Assembly (NCBI RefSeq): GCF_003231305.1
Contig: NZ_QKVM01000027.1
Location: 1 to 64,000, forward strand
Origin: Pseudomonas sichuanensis
Lineage (GTDB): Bacteria; Pseudomonadota; Gammaproteobacteria; Pseudomonadales; Pseudomonadaceae
Direction of reading: 5' to 3'
Length of the DNA stretch: 64,000 bases
A program made the translations under genes and the position numbers. This document shows, piece after piece, positions 19,182-27,596 of this stretch (the stretch's first letter is position 1; each line of letters starts with the position of its first letter). The notes beneath the pieces were generated by a model. That model was not told the origin of the DNA, did not search any database, and saw nothing but the letters and a program-made list of their open reading frames with translations.

Positions 19182-19431
19182 GATCGAGCGCCGCCCGCGC
19201 GGCGCTTCGCGGGTAAACCCGCTCCCACATCTATTTCGGGCCAGTCTCTGCTGTGCCATTACCTGGCCCGCTTTGTTGGCTCGACACAATTTCAGCGTGG
19301 GCGTTGCTGCCGCCCCACATGACTCAAGACATGCGCCAAGGCGGGCAGCGGTACCTTCACAGGACTCATTGGCTCGAAACAGATGTGGGAGCGGGTTTAC
19401 CCGCGAAGCGCCGCGCGGGCGGCGCTCGATC
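19182..19431. repeat. 250-bp REP-armed element, copy 1
   Basis: Begins and ends with GATCGAGCGCC / GGCGCTCGATC. About 61 bp at each end are inverted repeats of each other and include a REP of the CGCGGGTAAACCCGCTCCCAC type. The interior holds a 44-bp block at 19321-19364 that recurs with one mismatch in copy 2 at 58250-58293. Further similarity runs outward on both flanks (AGGCGC followed by GAACAC). It fills most of the 415-bp gap between the monooxygenase and the binding-protein gene. Confidence 0.85.
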
Positions 19432-19501
19432 TTGTAGGCGCAGAAAGGCTCTCGTCGAACACTTGGAGCCCCCATCCCAATCACCTCGAAAGGCATCCTT
19501 G

Positions 19502-20482
19502 TCAGGGCAGCACAGAGGTCGGGTAAACCGCCTCGGCAACATTCAACTTACGCGGAATCAGCCCCAGCCCCTGGAAGGTGTCGGCCAGCTTCTGCTGTTC
19601 GGCGACAATCTGCGGGGTAATGGCCACGGCGTTGTAGTTGCGCCGCTCGCTGGCGGTCTTGAGCACGTCGGCACCGATACCCAGTTGCGGCGCCAGCAGG
19701 CTGGCGACTTCGCCGGGCTGGGCGTTGGCCCATTGGCTGACCTTGGCCAGTTCGCCGAAGAAGGTCTTGAGCAGCGCGCGGTGCTGGTCGGCGAAGTCGG
19801 CGGTGGACAGGTAGAAGGTGCGGTTGTTGGACAGCCCGCTGCCGTCGCGCAGGTTCTTCAGGCCCGGCTGGTTTTCGGCGGCGGCGAGGAACGGGTCCCA
19901 CAGGGTGACGGCCTGCACGCTGCCCGACTGCAGTGCGGCGACGGCATCCGCGGCGTTGTTGACGTAGGCCGGGGTGATGTCCTGGTAGCTCAGGCCAGCC
20001 TGCTCCAGGGCCACGGCCAGCAGGTACTGGGCGTTCCAGCCGCGGCCGGTGGCCACGCGCTGGCCCTTGAGCTGGGCGACCGAGGTGATCTGGTCCTGCT
20101 CGCGCACCACCAGGCCGATGCCGCGCGGGTAGGGCTGCTCGGCGGCCAGGTAGACCGCCGGCTTGCCGGCGGCCTGGGCGAACACCGAAGGCGCGTCGGC
20201 GGCGTGGCCCAGGTCGATGGCGCCGGTGCTCAGCGCTTCGAGCAGTTGCGGGCCGGCGGCGAACTCATGCCAGCTGACTTTCACTCCCTGGGGCGCCAGG
20301 GCTTTTTCCAGGGCGCCGCTGCCCTTGAGAATGTTGATGCTGTTGAACTTCTGGTAGCCGATACGCAGGGTCTTGCCATCGTCGGCAACCGCGTTGGACC
20401 AAGGCAACAGGGCGCTGGCAACGCTGGCCAGCAGGCCGCCGATCAGCAGGCGACGCAGGGGGGAGAGGGCACGGGAAGGCAC
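19502..20482 (-). CDS. SsuA/TauA-type ABC transporter substrate-binding protein
   Basis: A 326-residue periplasmic protein of the aliphatic sulfonate/nitrate/taurine binding family. It has a twin-Arg-like basic N-terminus and signal peptide (RRLLIGGLLASVASALLPW), then LRIGYQKFNSINILKGSGALEKAL, ALSTGAIDLGHAADAPSVFAQAAG and VTLWDPFLAAAE, the ordered motifs of the family. No permease or ATPase gene lies next to it, so it is an orphan in this window. The REP-armed element separates it from the monooxygenase gene. The AT-rich region 20483-20686 upstream should hold its promoter. Confidence 0.88.
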   Translation of the reverse strand: MPSRALSPLRRLLIGGLLASVASALLPWSNAVADDGKTLRIGYQKFNSINILKGSGALEKALAPQGVKVSWHEFAAGPQLLEALSTGAIDLGHAADAPSVFAQAAGKPAVYLAAEQPYPRGIGLVVREQDQITSVAQLKGQRVATGRGWNAQYLLAVALEQAGLSYQDITPAYVNNAADAVAALQSGSVQAVTLWDPFLAAAENQPGLKNLRDGSGLSNNRTFYLSTADFADQHRALLKTFFGELAKVSQWANAQPGEVASLLAPQLGIGADVLKTASERRNYNAVAITPQIVAEQQKLADTFQGLGLIPRKLNVAEAVYPTSVLP

Positions 20483-20686
20483 GGTGAGGGCTCCTTGAAT
20501 AGGCGGGAAAGCGTGGCTCCAGCCTACGGAGCTGGCAGGGCTTATTTCAATTTGTTTATTCCATTCAGTTAGATTGTTTCGTTATTTTTATATCCATTAA
20601 TTATCTTGACCAAGCCGGCCCTTGGTTTTTGACATTTTTTTCACATGCCCTTGCTACGATCTCGCCACTTCCCTGGAGCTGAATCG

Positions 20687-21550
20687 ATGAAGCATGTTCT
20701 GCGCAAGCGCAGTGTCCGCCTGGCCCTGGCCGCCAGCGCAGGGCTGGTGGCCAGCACCCTGGGCTTTTTCGCCTGGCAGAGTTTCTACCCGGTGCAGGCC
20801 GCCGATGGCTGGCGCGTGCAGGTGTTGCACGGCGCACTGGACAAGGCCGCCTCGTTGCTGCCGCAGGCCGACGGCAGCCTGCTGGTCAGCCGCGAACTCA
20901 ACGGTGGCAAAGGCAGCATCCTCAAGATCGATGCCGACGGTAATCGCATGGTGCTGGTCGAAGGCTTGTCCAAACCCGACGGCATGGTCGCCGTGGAGGG
21001 CGGCTGGGCGTTCAGCCAGGAGGTGGGCGAGGCGCCGGTCAGCCTGTCGCGCAATGGCCAGGTCATGCCCTTGTTCCAGGGCAACAATGTGCAAGGCCTG
21101 TACAACGATGGCGAACACCTTTACGCGATCGAAGACCGCAAGGGTGATGGCCGGCTGATGCGCTACGACTGGCGCAGCGGCCAGTTGGACGTGCTGCGCT
21201 CGGGCCTTAGCGAAACCGAAGGGCTGACCCGTTGCAATGACGGGCGCCTGCTCTACACCGAAAAGGCCAGCGGCAAGGTTCGGGCGCTCAGCGACGATGG
21301 CCAGGACCCCGTGGTGGTCGAAGGTCTGCGCAACCCCACGTTCCTGCTCTGCGATGCACGCGGCCTGTGGATCAGCGAGGACTCCACCCACCGTGCCCGG
21401 CTGCTGCGCGTCGACGGCGATGGATCGCGCCATACCGTGCTCAGTTTTCTCAAGGCACCGCAAGCGATCGTGCCGGACGGCAAAGGTGGCTACCTGCTCG
21501 CCGAAGGCGGTCGCGACCGTGTGCTGCAGCTGACCCCGCCTGCGTTGTAG
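20687..21550 (+). CDS. SMP-30-like beta-propeller protein, membrane-anchored or secreted
   Basis: A 287-residue protein with an N-terminal hydrophobic segment (LALAASAGLVASTLGFFAW) that is either an anchor or an uncleaved signal. The rest consists of repeated propeller blades of the type GSILKIDADGNRMVLVEGLSKPDGM and GLTRCNDGRLLYTEKASGKV, as in SMP-30/gluconolactonase and strictosidine-synthase-like proteins. Catalytic assignment is not possible from this alone. GGAG at 20675-20678 supports the ATG at 20687. It is divergent from the binding-protein gene. Confidence 0.75.
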   Translation: MKHVLRKRSVRLALAASAGLVASTLGFFAWQSFYPVQAADGWRVQVLHGALDKAASLLPQADGSLLVSRELNGGKGSILKIDADGNRMVLVEGLSKPDGMVAVEGGWAFSQEVGEAPVSLSRNGQVMPLFQGNNVQGLYNDGEHLYAIEDRKGDGRLMRYDWRSGQLDVLRSGLSETEGLTRCNDGRLLYTEKASGKVRALSDDGQDPVVVEGLRNPTFLLCDARGLWISEDSTHRARLLRVDGDGSRHTVLSFLKAPQAIVPDGKGGYLLAEGGRDRVLQLTPPAL

Positions 21551-21580
21551 CAATTATTGCGATCCAGGGTTTGCACACCC

Positions 21581-21630
21581 CGTAGGAGCGGCGTCAGCCG
21601 CGAACACGGGCGAAGCCCGTGCCATCCAGC
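21581..21630. repeat. REP-like palindromes
   Basis: GTAGGAGCGGCGTCAGCCGC followed by ACGGGCGAAGCCCGT, two short palindromes in tandem between the convergent propeller and methyltransferase genes. Confidence 0.6.
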
Positions 21631-21642
21631 GCGGTGCCTGCT

Positions 21643-22353
21643 TTACGGCTGAGGCCACTCCTGCACAGCGCTGCGTTCAGGATCACTGACGTGCTGCGCC
21701 ACCAGCAACAACGATTGCGGCAGCGCGCTTTGCGGATGCTGCGGCTCGTGCAGTTCCAGCAGCCTGAACCCGGCCATTTCCAGGGCCTTCAACCAGCTGG
21801 CCAAGGTGCGGAAATACCAAGGCATCGGCTGCCAATCGCCGCTGAGCCCGGCGAACGACTCTTCGCGCCAGCCATCCTGGTAGTCTCCGGCGGCCGCTGT
21901 CCACGGGTGCAGGGTTTGGATCACCAGCGTTCCCTGGGCTTGCAGCAGCCCGCCCAGTGCATGCAACAAAGGAATGATGTCCTGGTGCAGCAACGCGAAG
22001 TTGGCGCAGATCAGCGAGTACTCGTGGCCAATATCCACCGTTCCTGCGGCCAACTGCTCATAACTGGCCAGGTGCACCGTAGCCGCACCCGCCGCCTGTG
22101 CAGCCGCTATCAGCGTTGCATCGCCATCCACCCCGACCGCCTCGACACCCCGCGTGGCCAGTGCCCGTAACAGCCAGCCCTCACCACAGCCAAGATCGAG
22201 CACGCGCTGCGGCTGGCGGCTGAGCACGGCGAGCAGGATGGCCTGGTCGGTAACCTGGCGGCGGGACTCGATGGCGCCGCCGCGCACGGCGTCGATCCAG
22301 GCCTGGGCGTTGTGCTGCCAACTGCGCAGCAGCGGGTCTTGTGGGGCTGGCAT
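21643..22353 (-). CDS. Class I SAM-dependent methyltransferase
   Basis: A 236-residue protein. Motif I is VLDLGCGEGWLLRALA, the acidic end of strand 2 is VGVDGDATLI, and motif post-I/II lies around YSLICANFALLHQD. The first 40 residues (LLRSWQHNAQAWIDAVRGGAIESRRQVTDQAIL) resemble small-molecule methyltransferases. The substrate is unknown. It is divergent from the next methyltransferase-like gene, which starts at 22459. Confidence 0.85.
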   Translation of the reverse strand: MPAPQDPLLRSWQHNAQAWIDAVRGGAIESRRQVTDQAILLAVLSRQPQRVLDLGCGEGWLLRALATRGVEAVGVDGDATLIAAAQAAGAATVHLASYEQLAAGTVDIGHEYSLICANFALLHQDIIPLLHALGGLLQAQGTLVIQTLHPWTAAAGDYQDGWREESFAGLSGDWQPMPWYFRTLASWLKALEMAGFRLLELHEPQHPQSALPQSLLLVAQHVSDPERSAVQEWPQP

Positions 22354-22458
22354 GCAAGGGCTCCGGTGGACGCGGGTGGCACAAGGATAGGCCAGATCCG
22401 CCTTGTGTCAGGGGGCTGTTGCTCGGCACACTGGCACGTCCTCGCTAAGGAGCATGGC

Positions 22459-23211
22459 ATGGTACTGGCGAAAGCGGATTTCACCACGCGGTTGTTGCTC
22501 GACGCCGGAATAGGCCCTGGCATGCGTGTGCTGGATGTCGGTTGCGGCAGCGGCGACGTGAGCCTGCTGTTGGCCCGCCTGGTGGATGGCGATGGCGCGG
22601 TGGTGGGCGTTGACCAGGCGGCCGGGGCACTGGAGAGCGCCCGGCAACGCGAGGTGCCCAGAGGCGCTGCACCGCCTGAGTTCATCCACGCCGACCTGCA
22701 CGCGCTGCCTGCCTCGCTGGGGCTGTTCGACGCCATCGTCGGGCGTCGGGTGCTGATGTACCAACCGGACGCGCCCAAGGCCGTGCGGGGGCTGGCCCGG
22801 CACCTGCTGCCGGGTGGCGTGATGGTGTTCCAGGAGCACGACGCCAGCCTGACGCCGGCCAGCCTCGAGCCTTTCCCGTTGCACCGCAAGGCCCAGCAGT
22901 GGCTGCAGCGCATGCTGGAGCAAGAGGGCGCCGACCTGCACATCGGCGTCAAGCTGCACCGCATCTTCAGCCAGGCCGGGCTTGCGGTGGAGGACCTGCG
23001 CGCCGAATGCCTGGTGCAGACGCCCGACAGCCGCTACGCCTTGGCAGATATCGTTCGCGCCTGTCTGCCGCGGATTATCGAGCAGGGTGTGGCCAGTGCC
23101 CGGCAGGTAGGTATCGAAACCCTGCAGTCACGGCTTGATGCTGAGCGTCAGGCCAGTACGGGCATCTATATCGGCGACATGCTGTACGGCGTGGTGGCGC
23201 GCAAGCGCTGA
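22459..23211 (+). CDS. Class I SAM-dependent methyltransferase
   Basis: A 250-residue protein with motif I VLDVGCGSGDVSLLLARLV, strand 2 VVGVDQAAGAL, and a central FDAIVGRRVLMY. Methyltransferases of this type often carry a longer N-terminal helix, which would start near 22312, but AAGGAG at 22447-22452 fits the ATG at 22459 and the upstream frame overlaps the divergent gene's start, so the shorter form was chosen. A second ATG at 22454 is out of frame. The substrate is unknown. Confidence 0.8.
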   Translation: MVLAKADFTTRLLLDAGIGPGMRVLDVGCGSGDVSLLLARLVDGDGAVVGVDQAAGALESARQREVPRGAAPPEFIHADLHALPASLGLFDAIVGRRVLMYQPDAPKAVRGLARHLLPGGVMVFQEHDASLTPASLEPFPLHRKAQQWLQRMLEQEGADLHIGVKLHRIFSQAGLAVEDLRAECLVQTPDSRYALADIVRACLPRIIEQGVASARQVGIETLQSRLDAERQASTGIYIGDMLYGVVARKR

Positions 23212-23225
23212 TCGCCCGGCCGTGG

Positions 23226-24107
23226 TCAGCGCCTGGGCGCTGGCAGCAACGCCAGCGCCACTCCGCCGAGCACCACCAGCGAAGCCAGGCTCAAGCGCCA
23301 CGACAGCGGCTCGCCCAACAGCAACACCCCGCCCAGTGCGGCGATCACCGGCACGCTCAGTTGCAAGGTTGCCGCTTGCTGGGCACTCATGTACCTGACC
23401 ACGCCATACCACAGGCTGTAGCCGGCACCCGAGGCCAGCACTCCGGAGCCCAGGGCGTACCACACACCCTCACGGCTCAAGGTTGCAGGCTGCCAGCCGA
23501 GCAGCAGCGCAATGGCCGCCAGCGCCAGCAAGGGCAGGCAGCGCAGGAAGTTGCCGGCCGTGTCGGCCAACGCATCGGCCGAGCCCTTGCCCAATAGCGA
23601 ATAGACGCCCCAGGCCACCCCCGACAGCAGCATCATCACGGCGCTGGCCAGTGGTGGTGCGTCGGCGCCGGGCAACAGCAGGGCGATGAGCCCGGCAAAG
23701 GCCAGCAGCATGCCGGCCAGCACCCGCCGTTGCAGGGCTTCGCCGCGCAGCAGGGCGAAGGCGAACATGCTCAGTTGCACCGCGCCGAACAAGATCAGCG
23801 CGCCCACCCCGGCACCCAGTTGCAGGTAGGCGATGGAAAACAGCCAGGCATAGGCCAGCAGCGCGAGGCTGCCCGCCCAGCTGCCCCCAGGCCGGCGGCG
23901 CCGCTGGCCGAGGCCGAGCAGGGCGGCGAGCAGCAGCGCGCCACTGCCCAGGCGGATGGCGGTAAAGGCATTGGCATCGATGGCGCCGTCACGCAGGGCC
24001 AGGCGGCAAAACAGTGAATTGGCGGCGAAGGCCAGCAGGCTCAGGGCGATGGGCAGCACCAGCGAGCGGCGTGGCAGGGCCAGGTGGAAGCTCTTGTCGT
24101 TGTTCAT
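23226..24107 (-). CDS. EamA (DMT) family transporter
   Basis: An inner-membrane protein of 293 residues with about ten hydrophobic segments arranged as two EamA repeats. The first starts at LVLPIALSLLAFAANSLFCRLAL. The second starts at ASAVMMLLSGVAWGVYSLLGKGS and ends in the typical VPVIAALGGVLLLGEPLSWRL followed by a final helix. Members export amino acids or other metabolites, but the substrate here is not evident. It is convergent with the methyltransferase gene and divergent from the quinone oxidoreductase gene. Confidence 0.88.
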   Translation of the reverse strand: MNNDKSFHLALPRRSLVLPIALSLLAFAANSLFCRLALRDGAIDANAFTAIRLGSGALLLAALLGLGQRRRRPGGSWAGSLALLAYAWLFSIAYLQLGAGVGALILFGAVQLSMFAFALLRGEALQRRVLAGMLLAFAGLIALLLPGADAPPLASAVMMLLSGVAWGVYSLLGKGSADALADTAGNFLRCLPLLALAAIALLLGWQPATLSREGVWYALGSGVLASGAGYSLWYGVVRYMSAQQAATLQLSVPVIAALGGVLLLGEPLSWRLSLASLVVLGGVALALLPAPRR

Positions 24108-24309
24108 GCAATACCCACGGGGCCTGAAGTCGTCAGGAGGTCGTGATCAGAGTCTCGGCAATTGCGGGCTGGCAAGGCAACCGCGCTGTGGGTTTTATTC
24201 GGGCTATTGCTGTTTCAAGTGCACGAATCATCTGCACCAGGCCTCATTGTTCGATCTATTGCAGCACTCTAGCCTCAGCCTGACTTTGCAATCACCCAAG
24301 GAAACGAAC

Positions 24310-25284
24310 ATGGCCAAGCAAGTAGTCCTGCAGCAGACCGGCGGCACCGAAGTCCTGCACCTTCAGGACCTGCCGGTACAACAACCCGGCCCTGGCGAGG
24401 TATGGCTGGAACAGGCCGCTATCGGGGTCAACCCGCTGGACGTGCTGCAGCGCAAGGGTGGCGCGCCGTTGCCGCTGCCCTGCAGCTTGGGCCTGGAGGG
24501 TGCCGGGCGAGTGGCCGCGGTAGGCGCAGGCGTCACCAACGTGAAGGTGGGCGACCCTGTCGGCTATGCCACCGGCCCGCTTGGCGCCTACGCCAGCGCT
24601 CGCCTGTACCCGGCCGAGCGGTTGGTGAAGCTGCCGGCGGGCCTGAGCGAAGAGCAGGCCGCCGCGACTCTGTTCAAGGGCATCACCGCCCAATACCTGC
24701 TGACCAGCACCTATCCGGTCGGCCGTGGCACGCGGGTACTGATCTATGGCGCCGCCGGAGCGCTTGGCCAGTTGATGGTGCCTTGGGCCAAACACCTGGG
24801 GGCGACCGTCATCGGTGTGGTGTCGCGGCCACAGAGCATGGCCCGGGCCAAGGCGGCAGGGTGTGACCACGTGCTGCAGTTCAATGCCGCCACCCTGGCC
24901 GCCGAGGTGCGCGAGCTGACCGCCGGGGAGGGCGTGGATGTGGTCTACGACAGCGTCGGGCGCCTTTCGCTCGACGCTTCGCTGGACAGCCTGCGCCCGC
25001 GCGGTCTGCTGGTGTCGTTCGGCGGCAGCTCCGGCGCACCGGCAGCCATCGAGGTCGCCACGCTCAATGCCAAGGGCTCGCTGTTCGTCACCCGGCCGTC
25101 ACTGGCTGCCCATACCCGCACCGTCGAGGAGTACCAGGCCCGCGCCGCAAGCGTGCTGGCAGCGCTCGCCGCGGGTATCATCCAGCCGCGGATCTGGCGC
25201 CGCTACCCGTTGGCCGATGTGGCCAGGGCCCATGAAGACCTGGAGCAGGGCCGGTCGGAGGGGGCGTTGATCCTTACCCCCTGA
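24310..25284 (+). CDS. Quinone oxidoreductase (zinc-independent MDR family)
   Basis: A 324-residue NADPH:quinone reductase-like protein. It has a GroES-like N-terminal domain with the family's INPLDVLQRKG-type segment (here GVNPLDVLQRKG), the LGLEGAGRVAAVG stretch, and the nucleotide-binding GAAGALGQL in the Rossmann domain. The zinc-binding cysteines of alcohol dehydrogenases are absent. AAGGAAACG before the ATG at 24310 sets the start. The LysR gene follows after six bases, suggesting co-transcription. Confidence 0.88.
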   Translation: MAKQVVLQQTGGTEVLHLQDLPVQQPGPGEVWLEQAAIGVNPLDVLQRKGGAPLPLPCSLGLEGAGRVAAVGAGVTNVKVGDPVGYATGPLGAYASARLYPAERLVKLPAGLSEEQAAATLFKGITAQYLLTSTYPVGRGTRVLIYGAAGALGQLMVPWAKHLGATVIGVVSRPQSMARAKAAGCDHVLQFNAATLAAEVRELTAGEGVDVVYDSVGRLSLDASLDSLRPRGLLVSFGGSSGAPAAIEVATLNAKGSLFVTRPSLAAHTRTVEEYQARAASVLAALAAGIIQPRIWRRYPLADVARAHEDLEQGRSEGALILTP

Positions 25285-25290
25285 TCCCGG

Positions 25291-26244
25291 ATGAGCCTTG
25301 CCATGGATCCCTTCGACAGCCGTCGCGCCGACGAACTCGCCACCTTGCTGGCCCTGCATGAGCAGGGCTCGTTCGCCGCCGCCGGGCGCCAGCTGGAGCG
25401 TCACCCTTCGGTGCTGTCCCGGCGCCTGGGTGCGCTGGAGCAGCGTCTGGGCATCCGCCTGGTGGAACGCACCACCCGCCAGCTGCGTTTCACAGACGAG
25501 GGTGAGCGCCTGGTGGAGCGCCTGCGCCATGCCAGCCGCTTGATCGACGAGGCCGAGCAGGAGGCTGCACTGGGCGCCGCACAGGTGCGCGGCCGCCTGC
25601 GCCTGGCGCTGCCGGCGGCCATGGGCCGGCGCTGGCTGAGCGGGCTGCTGGCGGACTTCGTGCTGGCCCACCCGCAGGTCACGATCGACGCCGAGTACGC
25701 CGACCGTTTCGTCGACCTGGTGGGCGAGGGTTTCGATGCGGCCATCCGCATTGGCGAGCTGGCCGACAACCGCCTGGTGGCCAGCAAGCTGTGCGAGCAC
25801 CTGCGCATCCTCTGCGCCGCGCCTGGCTACCTGGCACGGCATGGCACGCCGCAGTTGCCGGCCGACCTGGCCAGCCACAACTGCCTGGGCTTCAGTGGGC
25901 TGCGTTCGTTCCCCGAATGGCACCTTACCGCCAAGGGCCGACAGGCGAGCGTCAAGGTCGCCGGCAGCCTGCGCGGCAACGACAACGAAGCACTGCTGGA
26001 GGCGGCGCGGCGGGGCGTGGGGATTCTTGCCGGTGGCGACTGGTTGATGGTCGAGGACCTGCAGGCCGGCCGGCTGGTGCGGGTACTGCCGGAGTGGCAA
26101 CTGGATGTGACCGCGGGGATCTACCTGGTGCGGCCTTCGGCGCGGCTGAACACGGCGGTGATGCGGGCGTTCAAGGCGTGGCTCGAGGCCTGTTTCAAGG
26201 ATGGCGCGCCATGGCGCCACGACTCTCGAAACCAAATCACATAA
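25291..26244 (+). CDS. LysR family transcriptional regulator
   Basis: A 317-residue regulator. The N-terminal helix-turn-helix reads LATLLALHEQGSFAAAGRQLERHPSVLSRRLGALEQRLG (the classic LysR pattern), followed by a periplasmic-binding-like effector domain with GRLRLALPAAMGRRWL and FDAAIRIGELADNRLVASKL. An in-frame ATG at 25303 is an alternative start. It is encoded directly behind the quinone oxidoreductase rather than divergent from it. The AT-rich segment after it may carry a weak terminator. Confidence 0.88.
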   Translation: MSLAMDPFDSRRADELATLLALHEQGSFAAAGRQLERHPSVLSRRLGALEQRLGIRLVERTTRQLRFTDEGERLVERLRHASRLIDEAEQEAALGAAQVRGRLRLALPAAMGRRWLSGLLADFVLAHPQVTIDAEYADRFVDLVGEGFDAAIRIGELADNRLVASKLCEHLRILCAAPGYLARHGTPQLPADLASHNCLGFSGLRSFPEWHLTAKGRQASVKVAGSLRGNDNEALLEAARRGVGILAGGDWLMVEDLQAGRLVRVLPEWQLDVTAGIYLVRPSARLNTAVMRAFKAWLEACFKDGAPWRHDSRNQIT

Positions 26245-26269
26245 AGTATATAACTAATTGATCTGTAAG

Positions 26270-26311
26270 GATTTATCCAGAATGTGCCGGCATGGCGAAT
26301 ATGGATAAATC
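26270..26311. repeat. Inverted repeat in an AT-rich gap
   Basis: GATTTATCC at 26270-26278 faces GGATAAATC at 26303-26311. Similar TTATCGCTTT words recur at about 26347-26358. The whole of 26238-26360 is strikingly AT-rich for this genome and lies between convergent genes. Confidence 0.5.
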
Positions 26312-26350
26312 GCTTTCAGATGTTATAGTAATTTATTGATTTATAAGAAT

Positions 26351-26680
26351 TTATCGCTTTGCAAGCGCATGCTGAGCACACTGCTCATAGTAGGTCTGTT
26401 TGATCGCTGCCGGCTTGAGTTGCGAGCGGCTGTTGTAGGTCTGCTCGGTGATGCCGAAGGCGGTCATGCGCATCCAGGGTTTGGCGAACTTGCGGGCCTG
26501 CAGCTTCTTGCGCGTGGCGTACAAGGTGACCCCGGAAAGCTTGGCCTGCTGGGCCTCGGCGGCGATCTGCGCGCCCCAGCCGCACACCTGGCGATCGTTC
26601 TGGCTCAGTGCCCGGGCCTGGGCGCCGAAGGTGGCGACGGCCAACAGGCAGCCGGCTACGCTTGCTAGAAATACCCGCAT
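26351..26680 (-). CDS. Small secreted protein, function unknown
   Basis: A 109-residue protein with a signal peptide (VFLASVAGCLLAVATFGAQARA) and a mature part holding two cysteines (VCGWGA and YEQCAQ) that could form a disulfide. No domain was recognised. AGGA before the ATG at 26680 supports the start. It is likely a periplasmic protein conserved in pseudomonads, but this is not certain. Confidence 0.65.
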   Translation of the reverse strand: MRVFLASVAGCLLAVATFGAQARALSQNDRQVCGWGAQIAAEAQQAKLSGVTLYATRKKLQARKFAKPWMRMTAFGITEQTYNSRSQLKPAAIKQTYYEQCAQHALAKR

Positions 26681-26754
26681 GTTGCTGTCCTAAGCGTCTG
26701 AAGGAAAACGGAGTTTGCCCGTACTTCAAACGCCTGGGGGCCAGCAGTTTGCCG

Positions 26755-27405
26755 TCAGGCGATGGCCATGCGCAGTGGGTTGTGGCGGCGGGCTCGCAGC
26801 GACACCAGGGCCAGGGTCGCCAGCCACAGCAGCGAGACCCCGTAGTTCAGGCGCTGATACAGACCGAACAGTTGCCCGCTCTCGGCCGCCCGCGCCATCA
26901 GCAGCACCGTGACCACCGCCAGCACGGCGCACAGCAACGACCACCAGGCCAGGCCGCGCGATCGGGCCAGGCGCTGGCCGAGGCCGATCCACAGTACGCA
27001 GGCCAGGGTCAGGGAGAGGAACATCAGCAACCCGCTGAGGTTGTGCAACTGCTGCGACAGTGAAGGTGTCGCCGGCGCACAGCCCGCGTCGCAGGCAAAC
27101 CAGCCGGTGCCCAGGCTGCCCACGCCGTGCAGCAGGATCAGCAGCGCGCTCAGCTGCGCCAGCCTGGATTGCCGCCAACGTCGCGCCACGCCCCAGGCGA
27201 ACAAGGCGAACAGCAATGCCAGGGGGAAGTTGTTGATCCATGGCGAGAGCGTGTGGGTGGGGGCGTCCACCGCGCCGAGCTGGCTCATGGCCTGTTGCAG
27301 GTGGCTGTAGCCGGGGTAGGCCTGGGCGGTCAGCGCGACGCCGATCAGCAACCAGAACGGGATCAGCAGGCCGCTGGCGAGCAACAGGCGATCGAAAGTC
27401 TTCAT
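26755..27405 (-). CDS. DUF998-type integral membrane protein
   Basis: A 216-residue protein with six hydrophobic segments. The first is LLLASGLLIPFWLLIGVALTA, followed by the loop YPGYSHLQQAMSQLGA, where the conserved HxxxxxSxLG-type sequence of the DUF998 family sits. The cysteine-containing WFACDAGC loop is also typical. The function is unknown. AAGGAAGGAA before the ATG at 27405 fixes the start. Confidence 0.75.
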   Translation of the reverse strand: MKTFDRLLLASGLLIPFWLLIGVALTAQAYPGYSHLQQAMSQLGAVDAPTHTLSPWINNFPLALLFALFAWGVARRWRQSRLAQLSALLILLHGVGSLGTGWFACDAGCAPATPSLSQQLHNLSGLLMFLSLTLACVLWIGLGQRLARSRGLAWWSLLCAVLAVVTVLLMARAAESGQLFGLYQRLNYGVSLLWLATLALVSLRARRHNPLRMAIA

Positions 27406-27596
27406 GCAGGTTCCTTCCTTGGTGGGCATGGGCAAACGCGCAGCCTAGCGCCATGGCAGGGCATTTCGCCAGCATTCGATGACACCCCGTCGCCTGCCGG
27501 TGGGCGATGAGAGGTGAAATCCCCGGCAGACGTATGTGATCGTACAACTGCCTGCGCTATCATCACGCCTGTCTTTCACAACAAGATGTACAGGGC

